Below, piece by piece: positions 44,575-52,468 of a stretch of DNA of 64,000 bases (its first letter is position 1; the number at the start of each line of letters is the position of its first letter). The stretch is from Kerstersia similis (lineage in GTDB: Bacteria; Pseudomonadota; Gammaproteobacteria; Burkholderiales; Burkholderiaceae_B): assembly GCF_965139615.1 (NCBI RefSeq), contig NZ_CBCSIQ010000011.1, positions 1 through 64,000 of the forward strand, in the 5' to 3' direction. Both the position numbers and the translations under genes were made by a program. Below the pieces are notes generated by a model. It did no database searches. It saw only the letters and a program-made list of their open reading frames with translations, and was not told the DNA's origin.

Positions 44575-45569
44575 TTCGCACCTTGCAAACGGGCGGTGTG
44601 GCCCAACGCTGTCGCGCAGGTGTGGCGTGCGCCAGCAGGAATCTGTTCTGGCTGCTGGCGCCTGTACTGTTGCTTGGGCTGGCCCTGGTTGAACCGCGCA
44701 TCGTGTCTGGCCGAAATCTCTTGAATCTGCTGATGCAGACCAGCTATATGGCGATTTTTGCAACGGCACAGATGGTGGTCATTCTGGCGCGCGGCTTTGA
44801 TCTGTCGCTGGGCGCTTGTGTGTCGCTGGTCAGCGTATGTGCCGCCCTGGCGATGAGTGCGCTAGGCAGTACCGGCATTCCGGTTGGCTGGGTCGTCTTG
44901 GCAGGCGTGGCAGCGGGGCTGGCGGTGGGCGGCTTGCTGGGCTTGTTCAATGGCTGGTGTACGGCACGACTGCGCGTGAATCCGTTCATTGTCACGTTGG
45001 GCTCAATGAGTGCAGCCTTCGGCATTGCTTCCATGGTGACTGGGGGGCGGCCTGTCTTCGATCTGCCGGACGCATTCAGCATCGTGCTGTATGAGGCGAG
45101 TTGGATGGGGCTGTCGGTACCGGTCTGGATCGCCGTCTTGCTATGCCTGGGTACACATCTGATGCTGCGGCGTACCGTTTTCGGACGCAGCATTGTTCTG
45201 GTAGGTAGCAATCCGGTGGCAACGGCCGTGGCGGGCATCGCTGTGCGGCGCACAACGGTGCGGGTGTACTTGTATGCCGCTTTGTTAACAGCGGTAGGCG
45301 CTCTGATGTTGACGGCGCGCACGGGATCGGGTGAGCCGGGCATGGGTAGCAGTTTGCTGCTACCCAGTATTGCAGCCGCCGTAGTTGGTGGGCTCAGTTT
45401 GCAAGGCGGGGTGGGCGGTGTGTTGAATGCCGTGATGGGGGCGTTGTTTATTTCCGTGCTCTCCAACGGGATGAATCTGATCGAAGTCGATGGCTATTTG
45501 CAGGACATCGTGCTGGGAGCGGTGATTCTTCTGGCTCTGTATCTGGATCGTTTTCGGAGTCGCGCCTGA
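44571..45569 (+). CDS. Ribose/xylose-type ABC permease (second)
   Basis: A 332-residue RbsC-family paralogue of the preceding permease. It contains ATAQMVVILARGFDLSLGACVSLVSV and AAVVGGLSLQGGVGGVLNAVMGALFISVLSNGMNLIEV in the same relative positions. The two are clearly homologous but diverged, typical of heterodimeric importers. Its start overlaps the previous stop; nicE follows after 56 bp with a strong ribosome binding site. Confidence 0.93.
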   Translation: MIRTLQTGGVAQRCRAGVACASRNLFWLLAPVLLLGLALVEPRIVSGRNLLNLLMQTSYMAIFATAQMVVILARGFDLSLGACVSLVSVCAALAMSALGSTGIPVGWVVLAGVAAGLAVGGLLGLFNGWCTARLRVNPFIVTLGSMSAAFGIASMVTGGRPVFDLPDAFSIVLYEASWMGLSVPVWIAVLLCLGTHLMLRRTVFGRSIVLVGSNPVATAVAGIAVRRTTVRVYLYAALLTAVGALMLTARTGSGEPGMGSSLLLPSIAAAVVGGLSLQGGVGGVLNAVMGALFISVLSNGMNLIEVDGYLQDIVLGAVILLALYLDRFRSRA

Positions 45570-45625
45570 GATCCCAACGTTTCGCAAGCTGAAAACCGAA
45601 CCATTCCTTTTGAAAGGAGTAACGC

Positions 45626-46384
45626 ATGTCAGTCAAGCAATACCGGATCGGCCAGATCGTGCCGAGTTCTAACACCACCATGGAGACGGAAATTCCCGCG
45701 ATGCTGCGTTTGCGTGAGCAAATCAGGCCAGCTGAGCGTTTCACCTTTCATTCGGCACGTATGCGCATGAAGAAGGTGACCAAGGAAGAATTGGCGGCGA
45801 TGGATGAAGAGTCTGATCGCTGTGCGCTGGAATTGAGCGATGCACGGGTGGATGTCCTGGGCTATGCCTGCCTGGTGGCCATCATGGCGACGGGCAAAGG
45901 CTATCACCGTCAGTCAGAAGTTCGGTTGCGCCAGCGTACGGCGGATAACGGAGGAACGGCACCTGTGATTACCAGTGCGGGTGCGTTGGTGGATGCGTTG
46001 CGCGTAATAGGTGCGCGTCGCATTGCACTGGTAGCCCCTTATATGGTGCCGCTGACGCAATTGGTGGTGGATTACATCGAACACGAAGGCGTGGAAGTTG
46101 TGGTCTGGCGGGCTTTGGAGATTCCCGACAACCTGGACGTCGGTCGGCATGATCCGGCTCGCTTGCCGGGCATTGTGGCGGAAATGGATACCAGCGATGT
46201 AGATGCAATTGTGCTGTCGGCTTGTGTGCAGATGCCCTCGTTACCGGCTGTGGCGATGGTTGAGGCACAGACTGGCAAACCGGTGCTGACAGCGGCTATT
46301 GCGACGACCTACGCCATGCTCAAGGGCTTGGGGCTGGAGGCGGTTGTGCCAGGGGCGGGAGCATTGTTGTCTGGCGCGTATTGA
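45626..46384 (+). CDS. nicE: Maleate isomerase (NicE-type)
   Basis: A 252-residue Asp/Glu-racemase-superfamily enzyme that converts maleate to fumarate without cofactor. The two catalytic cysteines are at C82 (GYACLVAIMATG) and C200 (VLSACVQMPSLP), the positions conserved in maleate cis-trans isomerases. The N-terminus RIGQIVPSSNTTMETEIPAML carries the substrate-carboxylate binding Asn/Thr residues. A strong Shine-Dalgarno (GAAAGGAG) precedes it. It performs the last step of the nic pathway, delivering fumarate to the TCA cycle. Confidence 0.93.
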   Translation: MSVKQYRIGQIVPSSNTTMETEIPAMLRLREQIRPAERFTFHSARMRMKKVTKEELAAMDEESDRCALELSDARVDVLGYACLVAIMATGKGYHRQSEVRLRQRTADNGGTAPVITSAGALVDALRVIGARRIALVAPYMVPLTQLVVDYIEHEGVEVVVWRALEIPDNLDVGRHDPARLPGIVAEMDTSDVDAIVLSACVQMPSLPAVAMVEAQTGKPVLTAAIATTYAMLKGLGLEAVVPGAGALLSGAY

Positions 46385-46433
46385 GTTGATAGCAGCCTGG
46401 CCGTTGGGATGCCAGGCAAGTGAGGAGGATGAG

Positions 46434-47243
46434 ATGAATCAAAGCCGCATGCTGTATGGGGCAAATGTCCGGGCGAACGGGATACGTCAGCACTACTTGC
46501 GTTTTGGTGGTAAAGGACAAGCGCTGGTACTGGTGCCTGGCATCACCAGCCCGGCAGTGACATGGGCATTCGTGGCTGAACGTCTGGCCCGTGATTTTGA
46601 TACCTATGTGCTGGATGTGCGCGGACGGGGCTTGTCGGAGACGACACCCGGTATGGACTACAGCATGGAAGCCTGCGCGGCAGATGTTGCGGCGTTGACC
46701 CAGGCGCTCGGGCTGCAGGATTACATATTGCTGGGACATTCGATGGGAGCACGCATTGGCGCATTGGTCGCTGCTCGGCCAGACTGTGTGGCCGAGCGGC
46801 TGGTGATGGTGGATCCGCCGGTATCGGGTCCGGGGCGACGGCCCTATCCGGCTGCGCTGCCTTGGTATATGGACTCTATCCGCTTGATGCGGGAAGGCCA
46901 GCCTTGGGAGCGGCTGAGAGAATTTTCGCCGACCTGGACACAAGAGCAGTTGCAGTTGCGTGCCGAGTGGCTGCACACCTGCGACGAGGAGGCTGTGGTG
47001 CAGGCCTTCCAGAGTTTCCAGACCGACGATTTTCATCGGGGGCTGCCTGATATTCGGATTCCCGCGCAGTTGGTGGTGGCTGGTCGCGGAGGCGTGATTC
47101 AGGCCGATGACGCAGCGGAACTATGCCGTTTGATGCCTGGGTTGGTGGTGACGCGGGTGGAAAACGCGGGACACATGATTCCGTGGGATGACTACGAAGG
47201 CTTTTTTTCGGCATTGCGCGAGTTCCTGCCCGTGGCGGGGTGA
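46434..47243 (+). CDS. nicD: N-formylmaleamate deformylase (NicD-type)
   Basis: A 269-residue alpha/beta hydrolase from MNQSRMLYGANVRANG (GAGGAGGATGAG upstream). The triad is visible: S103 in GHSMGA, D127 in VMVDPP and H247 in NAGHMIP. This is the same spacing as the S101/D125/H245 triad reported for Pseudomonas NicD, shifted by two. An oxyanion-hole region LVPGITSPAVTW is also present. It releases formate from N-formylmaleamate, giving maleamate, and sits between nicE and nicX. Confidence 0.92.
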   Translation: MNQSRMLYGANVRANGIRQHYLRFGGKGQALVLVPGITSPAVTWAFVAERLARDFDTYVLDVRGRGLSETTPGMDYSMEACAADVAALTQALGLQDYILLGHSMGARIGALVAARPDCVAERLVMVDPPVSGPGRRPYPAALPWYMDSIRLMREGQPWERLREFSPTWTQEQLQLRAEWLHTCDEEAVVQAFQSFQTDDFHRGLPDIRIPAQLVVAGRGGVIQADDAAELCRLMPGLVVTRVENAGHMIPWDDYEGFFSALREFLPVAG

Positions 47244-47353
47244 GCGCTGCCAGAGCAGGGCCGCAGGCCTGGCGCTTTGGCCCTTGGTGGTGCAGGTGCT
47301 GATGATGCCGCTGCAACTAGGGCGGCCGGTGACATTTTTTCTAGGAGTATGAC

Positions 47354-48424
47354 ATGGCTGTTAGCGATGCCGATCTGATCCGGGCGTGGACCCGTGTATT
47401 GACGCTTTCCCGCGTAAAAGCCGGGACGATGGTGACGGTCCTGACCAGCGACGGGACTCATCCGCAAACCCTGCGCACAGCGGAAACTGCGTTGGCTTTG
47501 CTGGGTGCCGTGAATAGCCGCTTGTATTTGCCGCCGGTAAATGCGGAAAAATCCCTGAGCCGGGATCCCCTGGCCTATCTGGGCACGACACCGCTGACCG
47601 GGAATCCGGCAGCGATCGCTGCATTGAAGGCCAGTGATCTGGTGCTCGATCTGATGACCCTGTTGTTTTCACCCGAGCAGCATGAAATTCTGGCGTCTGG
47701 CACACGGATCCTGCTGGCGGTCGAGCCGCCCGAAGTGCTGGTGCGGATGGTGCCAGACGAAGAAGACTACCGTCGTGTGAACGCCGGTGCTGATATCCTG
47801 CGTGGTGGGCGTACCATGCGCGTGACATCGCCCGCTGGCACGGACCTGGTGATGCCGCTGGGCGAGTATCCCGTGGCCACGGAGTATGGCTTTTCTGATG
47901 AGCCGGGACGCTGGGATCATTGGCCCAGCGGTTTTGCCTTTACCTGGCCCAATGAGGGACAGACCGAAGGCCGTATTGTCATTGATCGAGGCGATATCCT
48001 GTTGCCGCAGAAATGCTACGTTCAGGATGCCATTACGTTGACCGTAGAAGCCGGATTCGTAACGCGTATCGACGGTGGCGTTGACGCGGATTTACTGCGT
48101 GAATACATGGGGTCTTTCAACGATCCGGAGGCCTATGCGATTGCGCACATCGGTTGGGGTATGCAGAAACGTGCCTGGTGGTCAACTTTGGGTCTATATG
48201 ATCGGGAAGCGACACTGGGTATGGATGCCCGAGCCTTCGACGGCAATTTCCTGTTTTCGCTCGGGCCCAATAACGAGGCTGGCGGTAACCGTACGACGCC
48301 GTGCCACATTGATGTGCCGCTGCGCAATTGCGATGTCTATGTGGATGAGCTACGCGTGGTACATGCCGGTCGGGTAGTCGAAGAGACCTTGCAATACGAA
48401 CGAGGGGCACGGGAGGCCGCATGA
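47354..48424 (+). CDS. nicX: 2,5-dihydroxypyridine 5,6-dioxygenase (NicX-type)
   Basis: A 356-residue extradiol-type dioxygenase of the unusual NicX family, which looks like an M29 leucyl aminopeptidase by profile. The iron ligands reported for Pseudomonas NicX (His265, His318, Asp320) fall at exactly these positions: H265 in IAHIGWG, then H318 and D320 in TPCHIDVP. It opens the ring of 2,5-dihydroxypyridine to N-formylmaleamate using Fe(II) and O2. Its stop overlaps the nicF start (ATGA at 48421), so the two are coupled. Confidence 0.95.
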   Translation: MAVSDADLIRAWTRVLTLSRVKAGTMVTVLTSDGTHPQTLRTAETALALLGAVNSRLYLPPVNAEKSLSRDPLAYLGTTPLTGNPAAIAALKASDLVLDLMTLLFSPEQHEILASGTRILLAVEPPEVLVRMVPDEEDYRRVNAGADILRGGRTMRVTSPAGTDLVMPLGEYPVATEYGFSDEPGRWDHWPSGFAFTWPNEGQTEGRIVIDRGDILLPQKCYVQDAITLTVEAGFVTRIDGGVDADLLREYMGSFNDPEAYAIAHIGWGMQKRAWWSTLGLYDREATLGMDARAFDGNFLFSLGPNNEAGGNRTTPCHIDVPLRNCDVYVDELRVVHAGRVVEETLQYERGAREAA

Positions 48425-49044
48425 GTACTGATGCAGAGGTCTATGCGCGGCAAGGGTTTGGTGAGCGTCTTGAGCTGGTGGCGCCTATGGGCCTGCTGCT
48501 GATCGACTTCGTCAACGGCTTTGCTGATCCGGCCGTGTTCGGCGGTGGCAATATTTCTGCCGCCATCGACCGCAGTGTGGATTTGCTGGCATTGGCCCGC
48601 CGTTTGGGCTGGCCGGTAGCACATAGCCGGATTGTCTATGCCGATGATGACGCCGATGCCAACATTTTTTCCGCCAAGGTGCCTGGCATGCTGAAGTTGA
48701 AGGAGTCATCTCCGGCCAGTCAGATCGTATCGGAGCTGGCGCCTTTGCCGGGGGAACGGATTATTCGGAAAAATGTGCCGTCAGCGTTTTTTGCGACGGA
48801 TCTGGCGTCCTGGCTGACCCAGCGCGGTGTACGTACCTTGGTTGTCGCAGGATGTGTGACGAGTGGGTGCGTCCGTGCCAGTGTGGTGGATGCGATGTGC
48901 TGGGGGTTTCGGCCCGTGGTGGTCTCAGACTGTGTAGGCGACCGGGCGTTGGCGCCACACGACGCCAGTCTGTTCGACATGGCGCAGAAATATGCAGCGC
49001 TGATGTCTCTCGCGCAACTGGAGCATGCGCTGGCGGCAGGCTAG
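48421..49044 (+). CDS. nicF: Maleamate amidohydrolase (NicF-type)
   Basis: A 207-residue isochorismatase-family (cysteine hydrolase) enzyme. The Asp-Lys-Cys triad is D29 (LLLIDFVNGF), K117 (IIRKNVPSAF) and C150 (CVTSGCVRAS), as in characterised NicF proteins. It hydrolyses maleamate to maleate and ammonia, the substrate for nicE. It is the last gene of the unit and is followed 23 bp later by a strong terminator. Confidence 0.94.
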   Translation: MSTDAEVYARQGFGERLELVAPMGLLLIDFVNGFADPAVFGGGNISAAIDRSVDLLALARRLGWPVAHSRIVYADDDADANIFSAKVPGMLKLKESSPASQIVSELAPLPGERIIRKNVPSAFFATDLASWLTQRGVRTLVVAGCVTSGCVRASVVDAMCWGFRPVVVSDCVGDRALAPHDASLFDMAQKYAALMSLAQLEHALAAG

Positions 49045-49067
49045 GATCTTCCCCTGTTGTGCTCAGG

Positions 49068-49103
49068 AACGCCGTCCGGCAGTGTTGCGGATGGCGTTTT
49101 TTT
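49068..49103 (+). terminator. Rho-independent terminator of the nic-type operon
   Basis: AACGCCGTCCG (49068-49078), a 9-base loop and CGGATGGCGTT (49088-49098) pair along 11 positions (one G-T wobble) and run into TTTTTTT. It lies just after nicF. Confidence 0.88.
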
Positions 49104-49173
49104 ATGTCCCTGCGGTTTTTGGCGTATTGCCCCTGAGCGCATGCACCCCATTTCTATTGGCGTATCTAATATC

Positions 49174-49267
49174 GCTTATAAGCTTCATGCTATTGAATAA
49201 TGATTGGTCGCTGCATAGACTGAACTGTCCTGTATGAATTCGTCTAAACAAGGGTTCGACAGGACAG
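49174..49267. promoter_or_regulatory. Palindromic/inverted-repeat regulatory region
   Basis: The 555-bp gap 49045-49599 holds no gene I can support beyond the nicF terminator. It has GCTTATAAGC (49174-49183, perfect palindrome in an AT-rich LysR-site-like stretch). It also has CTGTCCTGT (49225-49233) mirrored by ACAGGACAG (49259-49267). These presumably control the enolase-family/transporter genes that start 330 bp further on. Confidence 0.4.
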
Positions 49268-49599
49268 GCCGGTTGTTGTGGCCTTGCATAAAAAACATGA
49301 GCTGTCCGAGGTTCAGAAAACATCGAGACACGCCAGGGAGACAGACATGCATGACACCAATCCGTCGCGCCATCGGCGCGGGCACGCCGTAGCCATTCAG
49401 TTCGATGATCCGGTACCGGACCGCATCCGGCGTTGCAGCCTGCCGTCATGTGCGGCTGCCTGAGCCCTTATCCCTTTCAGCGTTATCTATCGGCGTTTGC
49501 CAAGCGTTACTGCAGCCAGGCGATTCCTGCGGGAAGGCCTGCGCGCTGGCAGGTGGCGAGCCGTCTATCGGCATTCAATAGCATCAGGAGAAAGACAGT

Positions 49600-50793
49600 A
49601 TGAATACGGCAGTGGAAGCAGGCGCGTCCAGCCGACGCGACAGCATTGCGCGGGTGCAGGCCACCCCGGTCTATGTGGATTGCAGTCTGGATATCGGCCC
49701 CATCTCCAAGCCAGCGCGCTTGTCTGGCCTGGTCCTGGAAATCGAAACCGCCGATGGTTTGCTTGGGCACGGGTTTACGGCGATCACTGACGAGGAGATC
49801 GTCGCGGCGGCGCTCAATGAAGTCGTCGCGCCCAATCTGCTAGGCAAGGATGCCATGGCGCGTGAACAGATTGCCGAGGCCTTGTATTGGCTGCTGTCGC
49901 CACGCGGCCAGACCGGCTATGCCAGCCATGCGATCTCTGCCGTGGACATTGCGCTGTGGGATATCGCAGGCAAGCGGCTGGGGCAGCCGGTATGGCGGTT
50001 GCTGGGGGGCGCCAGGCCTGCGGTCACGACCTACACCACCTTTGGATTCGGTGTACTGGATCGTGATGAACTGGCGGCCGCTGCGCGGCATCTGGCGGAA
50101 CGCGGTCATCGGCGGCTGAAAATGGTGGTTGGCCAGCATGCACTGGCTCGACGGGATGAACCTCGGCCCCTGGATACCGTGATTGCCGAGGACGAGCGGC
50201 GTATCCGTGCCGTGCGCGAGGCCATCGGGCCGGAGGTGGAGCTGTATATCGACGCCAATTGCAGCCTGGATGCGTTTCATGCCTTGCGCTTGGCGCAGCG
50301 TGTGGCCGACTGCGATATCGGCTTTTTCGAGGAACCGCTGCGCGGCAATGATGTGCAGCGTTTGGCGGATTTCCGCCGTCAGGCGCCCATGCCGGTCGCT
50401 GCCGGGCAGAACGAAGGCCAGTTGTTCCGGTACCGCGACATGCTGGCGGCTGATGCGCTGGATATCTTGCAGCCCAATGTTTGCATAGGCGGGGGCTACA
50501 GCGCCGGGATCAAGGCAGCAGCCTTGGCGCAGGCGCATGGCATCACCATCGACAACGGTGGCGCTTTCCCCTTCCATAACATGCATTTGCATGCCGGCCT
50601 GGCCAATGGCGGGCTGGTGGAGTGGCATCTGGTGTCGGTGTCCATGTGCCATCAGCTCTTCAAGAACTTGCCGAAGCGGGAGGTGGACACCCTGGCGCTG
50701 CCCGTGCAGCCGGGGCTGGGCTATGAACTGGATCTGGATGCCGTGCGCGAGATTGGCAAGCGCCCGGCGTCACGAGGCAAGGGCAAGGGCTGA
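49600..50793 (+). CDS. Enolase-superfamily (mandelate racemase/muconate lactonizing-like) protein
   Basis: A 397-residue protein with the capping domain plus (beta/alpha)8 barrel of the family. AISAVDIALWDIAGKRLGQPVWRLLGG is the classic N-terminal signature. Metal ligands are probably D218 (YIDANCS), E244 (GFFEEPL) and a residue in AAGQNEG (Q270 or E272). The usual KxK acid-base motif reads RRLKMVVG, so K174 is present but the second Lys is Val (176). Such enzymes dehydrate or isomerise acid sugars and related carboxylates. The tripartite transporter downstream probably imports the substrate. The exact reaction is unknown. Confidence 0.82.
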   Translation: MNTAVEAGASSRRDSIARVQATPVYVDCSLDIGPISKPARLSGLVLEIETADGLLGHGFTAITDEEIVAAALNEVVAPNLLGKDAMAREQIAEALYWLLSPRGQTGYASHAISAVDIALWDIAGKRLGQPVWRLLGGARPAVTTYTTFGFGVLDRDELAAAARHLAERGHRRLKMVVGQHALARRDEPRPLDTVIAEDERRIRAVREAIGPEVELYIDANCSLDAFHALRLAQRVADCDIGFFEEPLRGNDVQRLADFRRQAPMPVAAGQNEGQLFRYRDMLAADALDILQPNVCIGGGYSAGIKAAALAQAHGITIDNGGAFPFHNMHLHAGLANGGLVEWHLVSVSMCHQLFKNLPKREVDTLALPVQPGLGYELDLDAVREIGKRPASRGKGKG

Positions 50794-50885
50794 TCACAGC
50801 CCGGAGCAGGGCAAGGCGATGCCCTGCGGCCAGGCGTTCAGGCCTGGCCCATAAAAAACGATCAATAAAACCGAGGAGACAAACC

Positions 50886-51890
50886 ATGAAAACCAAATAC
50901 ATGAGCATGCTGGCAGCGGCAGCCGTGCTGGTCACGCAGGGCACGGCCATGGCGGCCGGGGCAGGCTGGGCGCCGTCCAAACCGATAGAGTTCGTCGTGT
51001 CGGCAGGGCCTGGCGGCGGTTCAGACCAATTTGCACGTGTCGTGCAATCCATCGCGGAAAAGCACAAGCTGCTGAACGTGCCGGTCGTGGTCAGCAACAA
51101 GGGGGGCGGCGCCGGGGCCGAAACTTTCATGGCCGGCCGCGCATCCCGTGGCGACACGCATAAGCTGCTGTTCGGTAACAACAATGCCTGGCTCCTGCCG
51201 ATGAAGGCCAAGGTGGCTTATGGGATGAATGACCTGACACCGCTGGCTGTGATGGCGGGCGATGATTTCGTGCTGTGGGTGCCGGCGGCCTCTCCTTACC
51301 GGACCGTGGAGTCCCTGCTGGCGGCAACGCGTGAGCAACCCCGTCAGCTCAAGCTGGGTGGCACGCAATCCAAGGACGGCGACCATATCCTGACCGAACT
51401 GATCAATGAGGCCAGCGGCGGCCAGTTCACCTATGTGCCGTTCAAGAGCGGCAGCGAAGCGGGCGTGCAGCTGGCGGGCAGCCATCTGGATGCGAATACC
51501 AACAATCCCAGCGAGAACATGGGGCAGTGGAAGGCGGGTGGCGTGCGCCCGCTGTGCGTGTTCTCGTCCAAGCCACTGCAGGATGACCGCAAGGTGGCGG
51601 GCGATATGTCGCTGGCCGATATTCCGACCTGCGCGTCCCAGGGCTTGCCCATCGAAGATTATGTGCTGCCGCGCACGGTCTTCACGCCAGGCAACGTACA
51701 ACCGGAAGTCGTGGCTTTCTATATCGACTTGCTGGCCAAGGTGCGCGACACGGACGAGTGGCGCCAGTACCTGGCCAATACTGCGCAGTCGGATATCTTT
51801 GCCACCGGCAGTGAGCTGGATGCGCTGATCGCGGCCGATGCGGCCATGGCACGCCGGGTCTTTGAAAACCAGGGCTGGCTCGTCAAGTAA
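50886..51890 (+). CDS. Bug/TctC-family periplasmic tricarboxylate-type binding protein
   Basis: A 334-residue extracytoplasmic solute receptor with a Sec signal (MKTKYMSMLAAAAVLVTQGTAMAAG). WAPSKPIEFVVSAGPGGGSDQFARVVQ is the Bug-family N-terminal hallmark, with VVVSNKGGGAGAETFMAGRA later. Bug proteins bind carboxylates such as citrate, glutamate or nicotinate-like acids. It is followed by tctB- and tctA-like genes, completing a tripartite tricarboxylate transporter. A GAGGAG-type ribosome site lies just upstream. Confidence 0.92.
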   Translation: MKTKYMSMLAAAAVLVTQGTAMAAGAGWAPSKPIEFVVSAGPGGGSDQFARVVQSIAEKHKLLNVPVVVSNKGGGAGAETFMAGRASRGDTHKLLFGNNNAWLLPMKAKVAYGMNDLTPLAVMAGDDFVLWVPAASPYRTVESLLAATREQPRQLKLGGTQSKDGDHILTELINEASGGQFTYVPFKSGSEAGVQLAGSHLDANTNNPSENMGQWKAGGVRPLCVFSSKPLQDDRKVAGDMSLADIPTCASQGLPIEDYVLPRTVFTPGNVQPEVVAFYIDLLAKVRDTDEWRQYLANTAQSDIFATGSELDALIAADAAMARRVFENQGWLVK

Positions 51891-51928
51891 ACGGGGCCGC
51901 CGGCCTTGTCCCTTTCTGGACAGAAATT

Positions 51929-52459
51929 ATGCAAACAGAACATATCCCGGCCGGCGGCGAGGAGGCGGGCGACCGCCCCTGGCTCACCCGCCGCCAGGCG
52001 GAATGCTTTACTGGCCTGAGTGCAGCGGTTTTCGGATTGCTGGTCATGTTTGGCGCGCTGGAAAACGAAATCGGCTGGACGGATTTCGGCCCGGCGGCAG
52101 GCGCCTTTCCTTTTTACGTCGGTCTGGTCATCGTGCTGGCCGCACTCTGGATGACCTGGCAGGGCTGGCGCCGTCCCGCCGCGCAGAACGAAGTCTGGCT
52201 GATGCGTTCGCAAGGCCGCCGCATGCTGTCTTTCTTCCTGCCAGTGGTGGCCTACATCGCGCTGTCCCTGGTGCTGGGCCTGTATGTCGGGTCGGCGCTT
52301 TATCTCGGCACTGTCATGTGGCGCCAGGGCGGTTACGGGCCGCTGCGCTCCTACGCGGTAGGCATTGGTGTCGCCCTGGCGTTTTTCTTTGTTTTCGAGA
52401 TCGGTTTTCAGATGGCCTTGCTCAAAGGGCCGCTGGAAGACTGGCTGGGCGTGTACTGA
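51929..52459 (+). CDS. TctB-family small membrane subunit of tripartite transporter
   Basis: A 176-residue protein with four predicted helices (TGLSAAVFGLLVMFGAL, AFPFYVGLVIVLAALWMTW, RMLSFFLPVVAYIALSLVLG, and YAVGIGVALAFFFVFEIGFQ). LLKGPLEDWLGVY at the C-terminus is characteristic of TctB. It lies between the binding protein and the large permease, 10 bp before the latter, and is needed for transport although its precise role is unclear. Confidence 0.9.
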   Translation: MQTEHIPAGGEEAGDRPWLTRRQAECFTGLSAAVFGLLVMFGALENEIGWTDFGPAAGAFPFYVGLVIVLAALWMTWQGWRRPAAQNEVWLMRSQGRRMLSFFLPVVAYIALSLVLGLYVGSALYLGTVMWRQGGYGPLRSYAVGIGVALAFFFVFEIGFQMALLKGPLEDWLGVY

Positions 52460-52468
52460 GGAATCTCG

